DNA from: Brevibacterium sp. 'Marine'
GTDB taxonomy: Bacteria; Actinomycetota; Actinomycetes; Actinomycetales; Brevibacteriaceae
Assembly: GCF_012844365.1 (NCBI RefSeq)
Contig: NZ_CP051626.1
Location: 1,550,001 to 1,614,000 of the forward strand
Reading direction: 5' to 3'
DNA length: 64,000 nucleotides
The first letter of the stretch is position 1. Each line of letters begins with the position of its first letter. This document shows positions 48,960 to 58,704 of this stretch, one piece after another. The notes beneath the pieces were generated by a model that worked only from the letters and a program-made list of their open reading frames with translations, searched no databases and was not told the origin of the DNA. Position numbers and translations under genes: made by a program.

Positions 48960-50420
48960 GTGCTCGATTCCACTGACTTCAAGGTCGCCGATCTCAGCCT
49001 GGCCGAGGCCGGCCGGCACCAGATCCGCCTCGCCGAACGGGAGATGCCGGGCCTCATGGCGCTGCGTGAGGAGTACGCATCGACGGCGCCGCTGGCCGGG
49101 GCGCGCATCGCCGGCAGCCTGCACATGACCGTGCAGACCGCGGTGCTCATCGAGACCCTCGTCGCCCTCGGCGCAGACGTCAGGTGGGCCAGCTGCAATA
49201 TCTTCTCCACCCAGGACGAAGCCGCGGCGGCCGTCGTCGTCGGCTCCGGAACTCCCGACGCCCCGGCCGGTGTCCCGGTCTTCGCGTGGAAGGGCGAGAC
49301 CCTCGAAGAGTACTGGTGGGCTGCGGACAAGATCTTCGACTTCGCAGACGGTCCCAACCTCATCCTCGACGACGGCGGCGACGCCACCATGTACGTGCTC
49401 AAGGGCACGGAATTCGAATCCGCCGGGGGAGTGCCCACCGCCGGAGCCGAGGACTCGGAGGAATTCGCAGTCCTGCTCAAGCAGATCGCCACGTCCATCG
49501 AGGCGACTCCCGGCCGGTTCGCCCGCCTGGCTGCCGGGATCAAGGGGGTGAGCGAGGAGACGACGACCGGTGTCAACCGCCTCTACCGCCTCGCCGAACA
49601 GGGCGGACTGCCGTTCCCGGCCATCAACGTCAACGACTCGGTGACGAAGTCGAAGTTCGACAATCGCTACGGCATCCGCCATTCGCTGCCCGACGGACTC
49701 AACCGCGCCACCGACGTCCTCATCGGAGGAAAGATCGCCGTCGTCATCGGCTACGGCGACGTCGGCAAGGGCGCCGCCGAGGCTCTGCGCGGGCAGGGTG
49801 CGCGCGTCATCGTCACCGAGATCGACCCGATCTGTGCGCTGCAGGCGACGATGGACGGATATCAGGTCGACCTCCTCGCCGAGGCGGCTCCCCAAGCCGA
49901 CATCATCATCACCACGACGGGGAACACTCGGGTCCTCGATGTCGAGGTGCTGCAGACGCTCAAGCCCGGTGCCATCGTCGGCAACGTCGGCCACTTCGAT
50001 GAGGAGATCGATCTGGCCGGGCTGTCCCGTCTGCCCGGAGTGACGAAGATCGAGATCAAACCCCAGGTCCACGAGTGGAGCGTACCCGTTCCCGCCGAGG
50101 CGGGACTCGACCGTGACCGCACGGACTTCCTCGTCCTCTCCGAAGGACGGCTGCTCAACCTGGGCAACGCCACCGGCCATCCGTCATTCGTGATGAGCGC
50201 CTCGTTCAGCAATCAGGTGCTCGCCCAGATCGAACTGTGGAACGCCCACGACGACTACGGCAACACGGTGCACCGGTTGGCGAAGGAACTCGACGAGAAG
50301 GTGGCGCGTCTCCACCTGCCGGCTCTCGGGGCGAAGCTGTCGGAACTGAGCAAGGAACAGGCCGAATACATCGGTGTGGACGTGGCGGGACCGTTCAAAC
50401 CCGAGCACTACCGCTACTGA
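48960..50420 (+). CDS. ahcY: Adenosylhomocysteinase
   Basis: A 486-residue NAD-dependent S-adenosylhomocysteine hydrolase recycling the by-product of methylation to adenosine and homocysteine. Marks: [68 protein letters not shown], the NAD loop GYGDVGKG at about 264-271, and the C-terminal KPEHYRY. A 40-residue insertion typical of bacterial enzymes is present around [15 protein letters not shown] 48960 has GGAGG at correct spacing; TAGACT at 48918-48923 is a -10 candidate. It ends 7 bases inside the convergent RDD gene. Confidence 0.97.
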   Translation: MLDSTDFKVADLSLAEAGRHQIRLAEREMPGLMALREEYASTAPLAGARIAGSLHMTVQTAVLIETLVALGADVRWASCNIFSTQDEAAAAVVVGSGTPDAPAGVPVFAWKGETLEEYWWAADKIFDFADGPNLILDDGGDATMYVLKGTEFESAGGVPTAGAEDSEEFAVLLKQIATSIEATPGRFARLAAGIKGVSEETTTGVNRLYRLAEQGGLPFPAINVNDSVTKSKFDNRYGIRHSLPDGLNRATDVLIGGKIAVVIGYGDVGKGAAEALRGQGARVIVTEIDPICALQATMDGYQVDLLAEAAPQADIIITTTGNTRVLDVEVLQTLKPGAIVGNVGHFDEEIDLAGLSRLPGVTKIEIKPQVHEWSVPVPAEAGLDRDRTDFLVLSEGRLLNLGNATGHPSFVMSASFSNQVLAQIELWNAHDDYGNTVHRLAKELDEKVARLHLPALGAKLSELSKEQAEYIGVDVAGPFKPEHYRY

Positions 50421-51250
50421 CCGGACCGGCGGCGGGTGAGGCTGAGACCGTAGGGGAGCGTGTCGACTCGGGACCGGAACGCATTCGCGCGATCCGTACG
50501 TCGGCGCTGCTTCTCGACTTCTGCAATGCGACGGCGGTGGATGACCGCGGACAGGAACTGTTCGGGAAACGTTCCCTCCGGCGGGGCCGGAGCGACATAG
50601 GCATTGAGCTCGGTGGCGAGCTCGATCGCTCGCTGCCACCGCGACTCCGCTCCGAGCTGGGGTGCCATGGCGAGGAATTGGACGATGCGCCGATGCAGGC
50701 CGTCGGGGATCGTCGTCACATCGGTGCGGCCCAGCCAGTCGTGCAGATGCGGAGCCACGTGAGTGTGCATGGGCGGCAGAGGCCGGCTGCGTTCGCTGAC
50801 GGCGATGGTTCCGGCCAGATAGTCGCCGAGGCGTTTGGCCTGCGGTGAGAGGAGCCCGGACAGGGCTGCGATGCCACCGCCTGAGGAGACGATCTCGAAC
50901 GGCCACAGCAGGGCGCGGATGAAGGAATGCCGCAGGCGCACCGCACCGCCGTCGTCACGGACGACCCGCAGCCCGAGGATGAGCTTGCCCAGCGAGCGGC
51001 CGTGGCTGAGCACCTCGACGAGCATCGGCAGCAGCACGAAGACGAAGATCGTCATGACGGTCATGAGCGAGCCGAGAAGCAGTCCGTTGAGGTCGAGCAC
51101 CTTGAGCATGAGCCAGAACATCGCGATGAGCAATCCGATATTCACCAGCGAATAGACGATGTAGTCGATCAGAGCGCTCAATGCCCGAGCCGCCAGAGCG
51201 GCCGGCTGGACATTGAGTTCGACGGCTTCACCGGTGATCAGAGTACTCAC
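50414..51250 (-). CDS. RDD family membrane protein
   Basis: A 278-residue protein. Residues about 15-160 form the RDD domain with three to four hydrophobic segments; the conserved residues appear as [20 protein letters not shown] (Arg..Asp) and [32 protein letters not shown]. The last 115 residues are soluble and basic. Function of RDD proteins is uncertain; some act with MoxR/SpoIIM clusters as here, others are linked to ion transport. GTG 51250 has CACGAT 6 bases upstream, and SpoIIM is divergent 113 bases away. Confidence 0.87.
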   Translation of the reverse strand: MSTLITGEAVELNVQPAALAARALSALIDYIVYSLVNIGLLIAMFWLMLKVLDLNGLLLGSLMTVMTIFVFVLLPMLVEVLSHGRSLGKLILGLRVVRDDGGAVRLRHSFIRALLWPFEIVSSGGGIAALSGLLSPQAKRLGDYLAGTIAVSERSRPLPPMHTHVAPHLHDWLGRTDVTTIPDGLHRRIVQFLAMAPQLGAESRWQRAIELATELNAYVAPAPPEGTFPEQFLSAVIHRRRIAEVEKQRRRTDRANAFRSRVDTLPYGLSLTRRRSGQ

Positions 51251-51351
51251 CCGACCATCGTGTCATATCGCCGCGTTCCGAGGCGGACGTTTCGCCGAGA
51301 GCATGCTGGGTGCCTCTCGCGGCGTCGGAGGTGCCTGTGCGTCGTCTCCGA

Positions 51352-51357
51352 TAGGCT
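51352..51357 (+). promoter_or_regulatory. -10 hexamer TAGGCT for leaderless SpoIIM-like gene
   Basis: TAGGCT ends 6 bases before ATG 51364. GGAGGG lies directly against the ATG and is too close to act as a ribosome-binding site. Confidence 0.5.
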
Positions 51358-51363
51358 GGAGGG

Positions 51364-52362
51364 ATGGATCCGAACCTGCTGGCCCAGCTGCACGGCGATG
51401 ACTGGCTGGAACTGTCGGCATTGGCGAAGAAGAACACGCTGACACCTGAGCAGACGACCCGTTTCCTTGAGCTCTACCGGACCGCGTCGAAGGATCTCTC
51501 ACGGATCACGACGGTGGCCCCCGACTCTCTCGAAGCCGCACGGCTCTCGGCCATCGTCCACCGCAGTCGCAATCATCTCTCGTCGGTGCCCAGCGGAGGA
51601 CTGTCGGGGCTGTCACGGTTCTTCGTCATCAGTCTGCCGCTGTCGCTGTACCGGCTGCGCTGGGACTTCGTCATCGTGGCCGCCGGATTCCTCGCCGTCG
51701 CCGTCGTGTCGGGCATCTGGGCGGGAACACACCCGGAAGTGCTCGAGACCTTCGGCGATCGTGAGTTCCGACGACAATTCGCCGAACACGATTTCGTCGA
51801 CTACTACAAGGAGAACCCGAACGGCTTCTTCGCCGTCGGCGTGTGGACGAACAACGCCTGGATCGCCGTCCAGTTCGTTCTCCTGGGCATCACCGGCGGC
51901 TACGTCATCGTCGGACTGTTCTCGAATGCGGTCAACGTCGGCTTCTCCGGGGCGATGATGTTCGAGTTCGACAAAGCCTCCGACTTCTTCCTCTACATCC
52001 TGCCGCACGGGATTCCGGAGATCAGCTGCATCATCCTCGCCGCTGCCGCAGGCCTGCGTCTCTTCTTCGCCTGGGTGGTGCCGGGGCCCAGGCTGCGCCG
52101 TGACAAGCTTGCCAGCGAGGCCCGGTCGCTGCTCGTCGTCGCCGGAGGTCTCGTGCTGCTGCTGTTCGGTTCGGGTCTCATCGAAGGGTTCGTGACCCCG
52201 AACCCGATTCCGCCGGCGCTCAAGATCGCGATCGGCGTGGCCTACACCGCCGCGGTCGTCGTCTATGCCTGGTACTTCGGCAAGCGGGCTGCCGCCGCCG
52301 GACTCAGTGCTGATCTGGACGATCACCAGGCCGGGTACTCGGTCATCTCGACCGACCGCTGA
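51364..52362 (+). CDS. Stage II sporulation protein M-like membrane protein
   Basis: A 332-residue SpoIIM/DUF95 protein. The soluble N-terminal 90 residues (ELSALAKKNTLTPEQTTRFLELYRTASKDLSRI) precede about six hydrophobic segments; the family motif appears as FFAVGVWTNNAWIAVQFVLLGITGG and LPHGIPEISCIILAAAAGLRL. This organism group does not form endospores, so the name is only structural. In actinobacteria the gene pairs with RDD, DUF58 and MoxR genes, as here. Role probably in envelope assembly or protein complex formation. Confidence 0.87.
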   Translation: MDPNLLAQLHGDDWLELSALAKKNTLTPEQTTRFLELYRTASKDLSRITTVAPDSLEAARLSAIVHRSRNHLSSVPSGGLSGLSRFFVISLPLSLYRLRWDFVIVAAGFLAVAVVSGIWAGTHPEVLETFGDREFRRQFAEHDFVDYYKENPNGFFAVGVWTNNAWIAVQFVLLGITGGYVIVGLFSNAVNVGFSGAMMFEFDKASDFFLYILPHGIPEISCIILAAAAGLRLFFAWVVPGPRLRRDKLASEARSLLVVAGGLVLLLFGSGLIEGFVTPNPIPPALKIAIGVAYTAAVVVYAWYFGKRAAAAGLSADLDDHQAGYSVISTDR

Positions 52363-52403
52363 CCGGCGTCACGGTCACAGCTCGACGGTGACAGGGGCAC
52401 CGG

Positions 52404-53690
52404 TCACAGCCCGCCGGTGACTTTGAGCCGAATGTAGAGGTCGGCCAATGCTCCGGGAAGCTTCTCGGGCAGAGCATGGACGCTAGCGACGCCGATCCCG
52501 CGCAGTCGAGTCTGCAGCGACGCCGTCGCGAGCATCTCGGCCTCGGCGGCCGCAGCCGTGTAGACATCGTCGACATCGCCGCGCTGGGACGCCAACGCTG
52601 ACAATGCCGGATCGTCGACCCCGGCGACGACGACGCGGTGGTGTGCCGTCAGAGTCGGCAGCACGGGCAGGATGTCCTCGGCGACCGTCGCTTCGTCGAG
52701 CTGCGTGACCAGCACGACGAGCGCCTGCTGCCTGGACGTCTGCAGAACTGCTGCGGCGATCGACTCCCAGTTCGCCTCGTAGAGCTCCGGATGCACCGGC
52801 GTCAGAGCGACCGACAGGTCATGGACCGGGTCGTGAGCGCGATGGCTCGATGCGGCTGCACGTACCCGGGCATCGGCGACGATGACATCGACCCGGTCGC
52901 CGGCACCGGTGGCCAGTGCCGTCAGCAGCAGAGACGCCTCGAGAGCGGCGTCGAAGACCGTGCCTTCGCCACAGCGACGGGCGGCGAAACGGGAGGAATC
53001 GACGACGATGACGACGCGACGATCCTTCTCCGGTCGCCAGGTCTTGACCACGAGGTCCTGAGCGCGAGCACTGGCCCGCCAATCGATGGACCGGACATCG
53101 TCACCGTCGACATAGTCGCGCAGCGAATCGAATTCGGTGCCCATTCCGCGGATCATCACCGCCGAGCGCCCCTCGAGCTCGCGCAGCTTCTGCGTCTTCG
53201 ACGGCAGCTCCCGCCGAGACACGAACGGCGGCAGGACCCGCACCGAGGCGGGAACATCGATGCTCTTCTGCCGGTGGATCAGCCCGAGCACACTGCGGCT
53301 GCGCACCGTCACCAGATCGCCCGGCAGCGCTCCTCGCCTCGTCGGCTCCAGCTCGGTGGTCACCTCTGCCAGCTCACCGGGTTCGAGCACATGGTGAGAG
53401 CGGGTCGCGACGGCGCCGGCGCTCGGTGCCCAGGCGTCGCGGACGTGGAGACGCAGTCGGCGGTTCGTTCCGTTGATCAGGGTCAGAGTGCAATGGGTGC
53501 CATCGCCGAGGCGGACCATCGGTCCCGGGGTGCGCTGGAGTTCCAAGCCGTGGATCCGAGGAACGAGGAAGAAGTCGAGGATCGCGGCCAGGACGATCAC
53601 CCCGGCCACGATCGATGCCGTCGGCCACGTGGGCACCAGCATGACGGGGACGAGGCCGAGGAGAGTGAGCAGGAACAGGCGGGTGGTCAT
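52404..53690 (-). CDS. DUF58 domain protein (MoxR partner)
   Basis: A 428-residue protein with two N-terminal hydrophobic segments (residues about 4-40) and a DUF58/von Willebrand A-like region. The defining stretch is RDYVDGDDVRSIDWRASARAQDLVVKTWRPEKDRRVVIVVDSS, near residues 195-240. It starts one base after the MoxR stop codon (TGA-ATG), so the two are co-translated. MoxR/DUF58 pairs are thought to act as chaperone and adaptor for membrane or secreted targets. Confidence 0.9.
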   Translation of the reverse strand: MTTRLFLLTLLGLVPVMLVPTWPTASIVAGVIVLAAILDFFLVPRIHGLELQRTPGPMVRLGDGTHCTLTLINGTNRRLRLHVRDAWAPSAGAVATRSHHVLEPGELAEVTTELEPTRRGALPGDLVTVRSRSVLGLIHRQKSIDVPASVRVLPPFVSRRELPSKTQKLRELEGRSAVMIRGMGTEFDSLRDYVDGDDVRSIDWRASARAQDLVVKTWRPEKDRRVVIVVDSSRFAARRCGEGTVFDAALEASLLLTALATGAGDRVDVIVADARVRAAASSHRAHDPVHDLSVALTPVHPELYEANWESIAAAVLQTSRQQALVVLVTQLDEATVAEDILPVLPTLTAHHRVVVAGVDDPALSALASQRGDVDDVYTAAAAEAEMLATASLQTRLRGIGVASVHALPEKLPGALADLYIRLKVTGGL

Positions 53691-54776
53691 TCAGCGCGGC
53701 ACTTCGGTGGTGGCGATGATCGAATCGAGGACCTGACCGACGTCCAGACCGTCCATCTGCGCTTCGGGGCGCAGAATCACCCGGTGCGACAGCGACATAT
53801 GGGCCAGCGCCTTGACGTCGTCGGGGGTGACATAGTGCCTGCCGCTCAGCCACGCATGAGCACGGGCGGCACCGAGCATCCTCGTCGCTCCACGAGGTGA
53901 GACTCCCAGGGCCAGAGACGGGGTCTGGCGGGTGGCTCGGGCGAGATCGACGATATAGGTGATGATCTGCGGGGCGACGTAGATCTTCGCAATCGCGTCG
54001 CGAGCACGGGCGATGAGGTCGGCATCGGCGACCGGACGCAGACCTGCCGCTGTCAGGGACCCGGCGTCGAAGCCTCTGGCATGACGGTCGAGGATCTCGA
54101 ATTCGTGATCCCGCTCGGGAAGGTCGAGGACGAGTTTGAACAGGAACCGGTCGAGCTGGGCCTCCGGGAGCGGATAGGTGCCTTCGTATTCGACGGGATT
54201 CTGTGTGGCCGCGACGAGGAACGGTTCTGGCAGCTTCCGGGAGCGGCCGCCGACGGACACCTGATGTTCCTCCATCGCCTCGAGCAGAGCCGATTGGGTC
54301 TTCGGCGGAGTGCGGTTGATCTCATCGGCGATGAGGATGTTCGTGAACACCGGGCCGGGCCGGAATGAGAAGTCGGAGGCGGACGCATCGTAGACCAACG
54401 ACCCGGTGACATCGCTGGGCATGAGGTCGGGCGTGAACTGCACACGCGAGCTGTCAAGGCTGACCGCGGCGGCGAAGCTGCGCACGAGAAGGGTCTTCGC
54501 CACTCCGGGAACTCCCTCGAGAAGCACATGCCCTCGGCACAGCAGCGCGATGAGCATCCCCGTGACTGCTTGGTCCTGTCCGACGACGGCCTTGGCGATC
54601 TCGGTGCGCACACCGGTGAACGCCTCACGGACCGGGTCCGGCTCCGCCTGCGGAGTCGCTGCGCTGTCCGCGGCGGGAGTCTGCTGCGCGACCGGCTCCT
54701 GGGGCCGTGGTGCGGCCGGCGGCTGTGGGGCGACCGGTTCCTGAGGGGTCGTGGGGCCCTGGGGCGGCTGGGTCAT
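53691..54776 (-). CDS. MoxR-family AAA+ ATPase
   Basis: A 361-residue AAA+ chaperone. The first 48 residues are a Pro/Gln-rich repeat (PQEPVAPQPP, PRPQEPVAQQ), longer than in typical MoxR. The Walker A motif is GVPGVAKT, Walker B ILIADEIN, sensor/arginine-finger regions VAATQNPVEYEGTYPLPEAQLDRF. ATP hydrolysis would remodel partners such as the DUF58 protein. ATG 54776 overlaps the DUF4350 stop (ATGA) and its own stop abuts the DUF58 start. Confidence 0.94.
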   Translation of the reverse strand: MTQPPQGPTTPQEPVAPQPPAAPRPQEPVAQQTPAADSAATPQAEPDPVREAFTGVRTEIAKAVVGQDQAVTGMLIALLCRGHVLLEGVPGVAKTLLVRSFAAAVSLDSSRVQFTPDLMPSDVTGSLVYDASASDFSFRPGPVFTNILIADEINRTPPKTQSALLEAMEEHQVSVGGRSRKLPEPFLVAATQNPVEYEGTYPLPEAQLDRFLFKLVLDLPERDHEFEILDRHARGFDAGSLTAAGLRPVADADLIARARDAIAKIYVAPQIITYIVDLARATRQTPSLALGVSPRGATRMLGAARAHAWLSGRHYVTPDDVKALAHMSLSHRVILRPEAQMDGLDVGQVLDSIIATTEVPR

Positions 54777-56032
54777 GGGATCTCACTTTCGATCTGGGTG
54801 AGCTGATGGACGAGTTCGGTGAGTTCGGCGTCGGTGTGCGCCGACGCGGAGACGAAGACGTGGTGGAGTCGGCCCGGGTCGGATCCCGTGGCGGCTGCGA
54901 TACGGGCGATGAGGTCGGGGGTGCGGGCATCGGGGCCGAGGCTCAGCCGTCTGCCGATGCGCAGCAGCGCACCGGTCCGCAGAGTGTGCAGAGCCCCGTC
55001 CCGATCGTGACTGCGAGAGCTCAGCGCGGCCCGGCCGTGCACGGTCTCGACAGCGGGCACGACGACCGGCAGGCGCTCGAGGGCCAGCGGTCCGAATCGG
55101 CGCCCGATGACGAGCAGCAGGACGACTAGGCAGGGGACCAGCCACATGACTCCGGCGAGGAACCAGCCGGGCACGAAATCGATCGTCGACGGAGGGGGCT
55201 GCTGCTGTCCCGAACCGTCGAAGGCCGGATAGTAGACGACGAGGTTCTGCGTCTGGGACAGCTGCGAGAGCACGAGGGAAGCATTGCCCTCTTCGTCGAT
55301 GTTCTCATTGGTCACCCAGTCGGGATTGCCGAGCACGGTCAGCGGCACGGAACCGCCTGTATCGGTGACGAACTGTCCGCGGGCAGACCCGGGGGCCACC
55401 TCGGCGCCGTCGACCTCAGCGACCCCGGGCCCGGTGAACGGGTAGCAGGCGGTGATCCCGTCGGTGCCCTTCTTCGCCTCCGCGTATTCGACCTCGCCCG
55501 TGGTCACGGCACCGGCGCCGCGGGCCAGCGGTGAGTCGCAGGCCGCCGGGGATGTCGCATCGGGGTTCGCCAGCGGGCTGAGGTTGTCGTTGACGGTGAT
55601 CCGGTCGGTGAACTCCGAGACCGTCGGACCCGGGTCGACGAGGACGAGCCGGTTGCCGTGGGTGGCCAGGGCGTATTGGAGACCGTCGATGTCTCCGGGC
55701 GACAGGGCAGCGGTGTTCGTGGGAATGAGCAGGGTGGTGTCGGCGCGGGCGGCGGCCGTGCGAGCCTGCTCCTGATCCTCTGTGGTGGTGACATCGACAT
55801 CATGATCGCGCAGGGTCTCGACGAGGGCCTTCGTGCCGGTGCGCGCCGTCGAATCATAGTGCAGGGGCTCTTCGGACTCGTCATCACCGGTCAGCAGCAC
55901 GAGCGCGATCACGGTGATGAGGATGACGAAGGCCGCGACGATCCACACCGAAGCCGAACGCAGACGAGCACGCAGCGGGATCCGCACGGTCGAGCGAGTG
56001 CCACGGGCGGCGACGTCCAACTGTGCGCTCAT
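54773..56032 (-). CDS. DUF4350 domain membrane protein
   Basis: A 419-residue protein with a transmembrane helix at about residues 27-48, an extracytoplasmic DUF4350 domain (YDSTARTGTKALVETLRDHDVDVTTTEDQEQA, LVLVDPG) and a second helix near 275-298 (GWFLAGVMWLVPCLVVLLLVIG), then a cytoplasmic tail. The domain resembles a Rossmann-like fold that also occurs in ABC-associated Gld/GldG proteins. ATG 56032 overlaps the DUF4129 stop (ATGA) and its stop overlaps the MoxR start. Confidence 0.85.
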   Translation of the reverse strand: MSAQLDVAARGTRSTVRIPLRARLRSASVWIVAAFVILITVIALVLLTGDDESEEPLHYDSTARTGTKALVETLRDHDVDVTTTEDQEQARTAAARADTTLLIPTNTAALSPGDIDGLQYALATHGNRLVLVDPGPTVSEFTDRITVNDNLSPLANPDATSPAACDSPLARGAGAVTTGEVEYAEAKKGTDGITACYPFTGPGVAEVDGAEVAPGSARGQFVTDTGGSVPLTVLGNPDWVTNENIDEEGNASLVLSQLSQTQNLVVYYPAFDGSGQQQPPPSTIDFVPGWFLAGVMWLVPCLVVLLLVIGRRFGPLALERLPVVVPAVETVHGRAALSSRSHDRDGALHTLRTGALLRIGRRLSLGPDARTPDLIARIAAATGSDPGRLHHVFVSASAHTDAELTELVHQLTQIESEIP

Positions 56033-56718
56033 GCCGGTGCCTCCTGCCGGCCTGCGCCCTGGCGGTCGCGGTGGCGGATCGGCAGGACGCTCAGCCTCCG
56101 GTCGAGTGCGCACAGCTCCGCATAGACCTCGTCGAGGCGGCGGTTCGCACGTGCCTGCCTCGCGGTCGCCTCCCCGTAGCGGAGGTCATTGAAGACCTCG
56201 GCCACACCGTGGACGGCGGGACCGTGGTCGGGCAGGGCCGCCTCGGCGGAACGGGCGATCTCACTCGCCGTGGCAGAGGACTCGAGCGAGACGACCTGTT
56301 TGAGAGACAGGACCGCGAAGATCGCACGGGATTGATCGATGACCGCGGTCTCGAAGTCCCCGATGCGGGCGGCCCGGGCCGCGCTCGCGCGCCACGGGCC
56401 CGGTTCGGGCTGGGACACGACCGGGTCGAATGCTGACAGCGGGACGCCGACACGACGGAATCCCGCCCGACGAACGCGCCAGACGATTCCGGCGATGATC
56501 GCGGCGAGTGCGAGGACGACGCCGATGAGCAGCCAGGGGGAGTTCGCGCCGAGGGCGGCACCGACGAGCGAATCCCACAGGGAGGCAAGCCACCGGCCGA
56601 TCTGCTCCAAGGGGGTGAGATCGTTGGCGGCGTATTCGGATCTCGACAGTTCGTGCTCGACCCATTCGCGACCGGTGTCCCGGTCGATGCTCGCCTCGGC
56701 GATGGGGGAGAGGATCAT
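56029..56718 (-). CDS. DUF4129 domain membrane protein
   Basis: A 229-residue protein. One transmembrane helix (LLIGVVLALAAIIAGIVWRV, residues about 74-93) separates a short N-terminal part from a cytoplasmic DUF4129 domain (ARIGDFETAVIDQSRAIFAVL, VFNDLRYGEATARQARANRRLDEVY). The ATG at 56718 overlaps the upstream stop (ATGA). Alternative upstream starts in this frame run through a shadow of the preceding membrane protein. Function unknown; partner of DUF4350 and MoxR in this order across actinobacteria. Confidence 0.83.
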   Translation of the reverse strand: MILSPIAEASIDRDTGREWVEHELSRSEYAANDLTPLEQIGRWLASLWDSLVGAALGANSPWLLIGVVLALAAIIAGIVWRVRRAGFRRVGVPLSAFDPVVSQPEPGPWRASAARAARIGDFETAVIDQSRAIFAVLSLKQVVSLESSATASEIARSAEAALPDHGPAVHGVAEVFNDLRYGEATARQARANRRLDEVYAELCALDRRLSVLPIRHRDRQGAGRQEAPA

Positions 56719-57764
56719 CGGTCCTCCTCTTCTCGGATGAGGACGAGGTCGAGTCCCTCTGACCGCATCTGCTGGTCGAAGAAGCAGACCGTGACCAGGC
56801 AGGCGAAATAGGCGAAGAGGACGGCCGAGGAGATGAGTGTGAGTCCGAGGAGCAGACCGACGGAGACGACCGCGATGGCCGCCTGCGCCGTCGTCGACTC
56901 GGTGGTCGTCGACATCCCGACGCCCAGAGCCAGCGAGATGATGAAGACGATCGGGGTGATGATGAGCTGGACGAGCTGATTGGACAGAAAGTACCCGAGC
57001 GCCAGTTGGCCGAGCATCCTCCAGAAGCCGCGCCCGGTCAGCCTCCACGAGCGTCGGAGTCCGGCGCGGACGCTCAGATCCTCCACCGCGATCGCCGAAC
57101 CGAGGAATGCCAGCCGCAGGTTGATCCAGATGAGCGCGACGAACCACAGCAGTGCGGCCAGGGCGGCCCAGACGAAGGCGAGGATCGCCGAATCGGCGCT
57201 TGCGAACAGCAGAGTCGGAGCAGTGAGGGCCAGCAGCAGGCCGAGATTGATTCCGCTCATGAGCAGCGTGGCCAGGACGAGGCGCCAGCGGCGACCGGAG
57301 AGAGACTTCCATGCCGTCGACAAGGTGGTTCGGCGGGCGCCGAAGGAGGCACGGGTGCCCGTGGCGATGAGTCCGGAGAGCAGGTGGGCCAATCCGAGGC
57401 TGAGCAGACTCAGTGCCACCGACCCCAATTGGGCCACGGCGATGAAGCCGGAGACGGCTTCGTCATTGCCGCTGAGGTCGGTGAAGAACGGAAGGAACTG
57501 CACGGCGATGACGGTGCCGATCGCGGTGAGCAGCAGGCTCCAGAGGGTGAAGACGATGAGAGAGGAGCCGACGGACAGAGTCGGGATGAAACGCAGCAGG
57601 CGGAATCCGGAATCCAGGGCCTCGATGAAGGTCAGCGGGCGTTTGGGCAGGAGCCCGCGCGGTGGAGGCGGCTGCCAGCCGCGAGAGGGCGGGGACGGCG
57701 AACGACGCTGCCACCGGCCGGTGCGCCAGTCGACCTCCGAGGTCCATGCATTCGTCTGTCCCAT
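56715..57764 (-). CDS. Membrane protein, glycerophosphodiester phosphodiesterase membrane-domain family
   Basis: A 349-residue membrane protein. After about 45 cytosolic Pro/Arg-rich residues come six or so hydrophobic segments (for example SLIVFTLWSLLLTAIGTVIAVQFL and LILFASADSAILAFVWAALAALLWFVALI-like runs). It lacks the catalytic phosphodiesterase domain; the family is named for the membrane part only. ATG 57764 is preceded by CAGGAT at 7 bases. It heads the five-gene minus-strand operon ending at DUF58. Confidence 0.78.
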   Translation of the reverse strand: MGQTNAWTSEVDWRTGRWQRRSPSPPSRGWQPPPPRGLLPKRPLTFIEALDSGFRLLRFIPTLSVGSSLIVFTLWSLLLTAIGTVIAVQFLPFFTDLSGNDEAVSGFIAVAQLGSVALSLLSLGLAHLLSGLIATGTRASFGARRTTLSTAWKSLSGRRWRLVLATLLMSGINLGLLLALTAPTLLFASADSAILAFVWAALAALLWFVALIWINLRLAFLGSAIAVEDLSVRAGLRRSWRLTGRGFWRMLGQLALGYFLSNQLVQLIITPIVFIISLALGVGMSTTTESTTAQAAIAVVSVGLLLGLTLISSAVLFAYFACLVTVCFFDQQMRSEGLDLVLIREEEDR

Positions 57765-57771
57765 CACACCA

Positions 57772-57777
57772 ATCCTG
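57772..57777 (-). promoter_or_regulatory. -10 hexamer CAGGAT for the MoxR-cluster operon
   Basis: Read on the minus strand, CAGGAT ends 7 bases before ATG 57764, suggesting a leaderless first gene. Confidence 0.4.
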
Positions 57778-57968
57778 CCATGATTCACCGAAGAGCGCCG
57801 AGAGGTCTCCCTGTCCCGATCGGTGCGCGTCGACCGCGCAGATCCGTGCTCTCGGAAGTCTGTCGGGTCCGTGATCGGGTCCCTGCCGGGCCCTGTTCGG
57901 GGCCGCGGCCGAAGCATCGGCGACCGCTGTCATCGGACGCGGTGCATGAGGTCGTCGACAATGCCCGA

Positions 57969-58017
57969 TAGGCTAGGAGTGTCGAGAACCGAAGAACACG
58001 CGAACATAAGGGACAAT
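57969..58017 (+). promoter_or_regulatory. Two candidate -10 elements upstream of mtrA
   Basis: TAGGCT (57969-57974) would give a leader of about 45 bases; GACAAT (58012-58017) lies 6 bases before ATG 58024 and would give a leaderless message. No strong ribosome-binding site is seen next to the ATG. Confidence 0.45.
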
Positions 58018-58023
58018 GGGAGC

Positions 58024-58704
58024 ATGAACGCTCGAATCCTCGTAGTTGATGATGACACGGCTTTGGCCGAGATGATCGGAATTGTGCTCAAAAGCGAAGG
58101 CTTCGAGCCCTTCTTCTGTGCCACCGGAGACCAGGCCTTCGAAGAGTTCCAGAAGGTCAATCCGGACCTCGTGCTCCTCGACCTGATGCTGCCCGGCAAG
58201 GACGGACTCGAAGTCTGCCGGGAGATCCGCGAGGTCTCATCGGTGCCGATCATCATGCTCACGGCGAAGTCCGACACCGTCGACGTCGTCCTCGGCCTCG
58301 AATCCGGTGCCGATGACTATGTGCCGAAGCCGTTCAAGCCCAAGGAGCTCATCGCCCGCGTCCGGGCTCGCCTGCGGATCTCAGAACCGCAGGCTCCCGA
58401 GCTGCTGACCGTCGGCGATGTCGTCGTCGACGTCGCCGGCCACACGGTGACCAAGGGCGGATCGCCGGTGTCGCTGACCCCTCTCGAATTCGACCTCCTC
58501 GTCGCCCTGGCCCGCAAGCCGTGGCAGGTGTTCTCCCGCGAGACCCTGCTGGAAGAGGTGTGGGGCTACCGCCACGCCGCCGACACCCGGCTGGTCAATG
58601 TCCATGTGCAGCGCCTGCGGTCGAAGATCGAGCGCGATCCGGAGAAGCCGGACATCATCGTCACCGTCCGCGGCGTCGGCTATAAGGCCGGCCGAGCCGC
58701 GTGA
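58024..58704 (+). CDS. mtrA: MtrA response regulator
   Basis: A 226-residue OmpR-family regulator. The receiver domain has the acidic pocket VVDDDTALAEM, phosphorylated D53 in VLLDLMLPG, Thr in MLTAKSD and Lys in YVPKPFKPKEL; the C-terminal winged helix contains LTPLEFDLLVALARKPWQVFSRETLLEEVWGYR and VHVQRLRSKIE. MtrA regulates cell-wall, division and osmotic genes in actinobacteria. Its stop overlaps the mtrB start (GTGA). Confidence 0.97.
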   Translation: MNARILVVDDDTALAEMIGIVLKSEGFEPFFCATGDQAFEEFQKVNPDLVLLDLMLPGKDGLEVCREIREVSSVPIIMLTAKSDTVDVVLGLESGADDYVPKPFKPKELIARVRARLRISEPQAPELLTVGDVVVDVAGHTVTKGGSPVSLTPLEFDLLVALARKPWQVFSRETLLEEVWGYRHAADTRLVNVHVQRLRSKIERDPEKPDIIVTVRGVGYKAGRAA

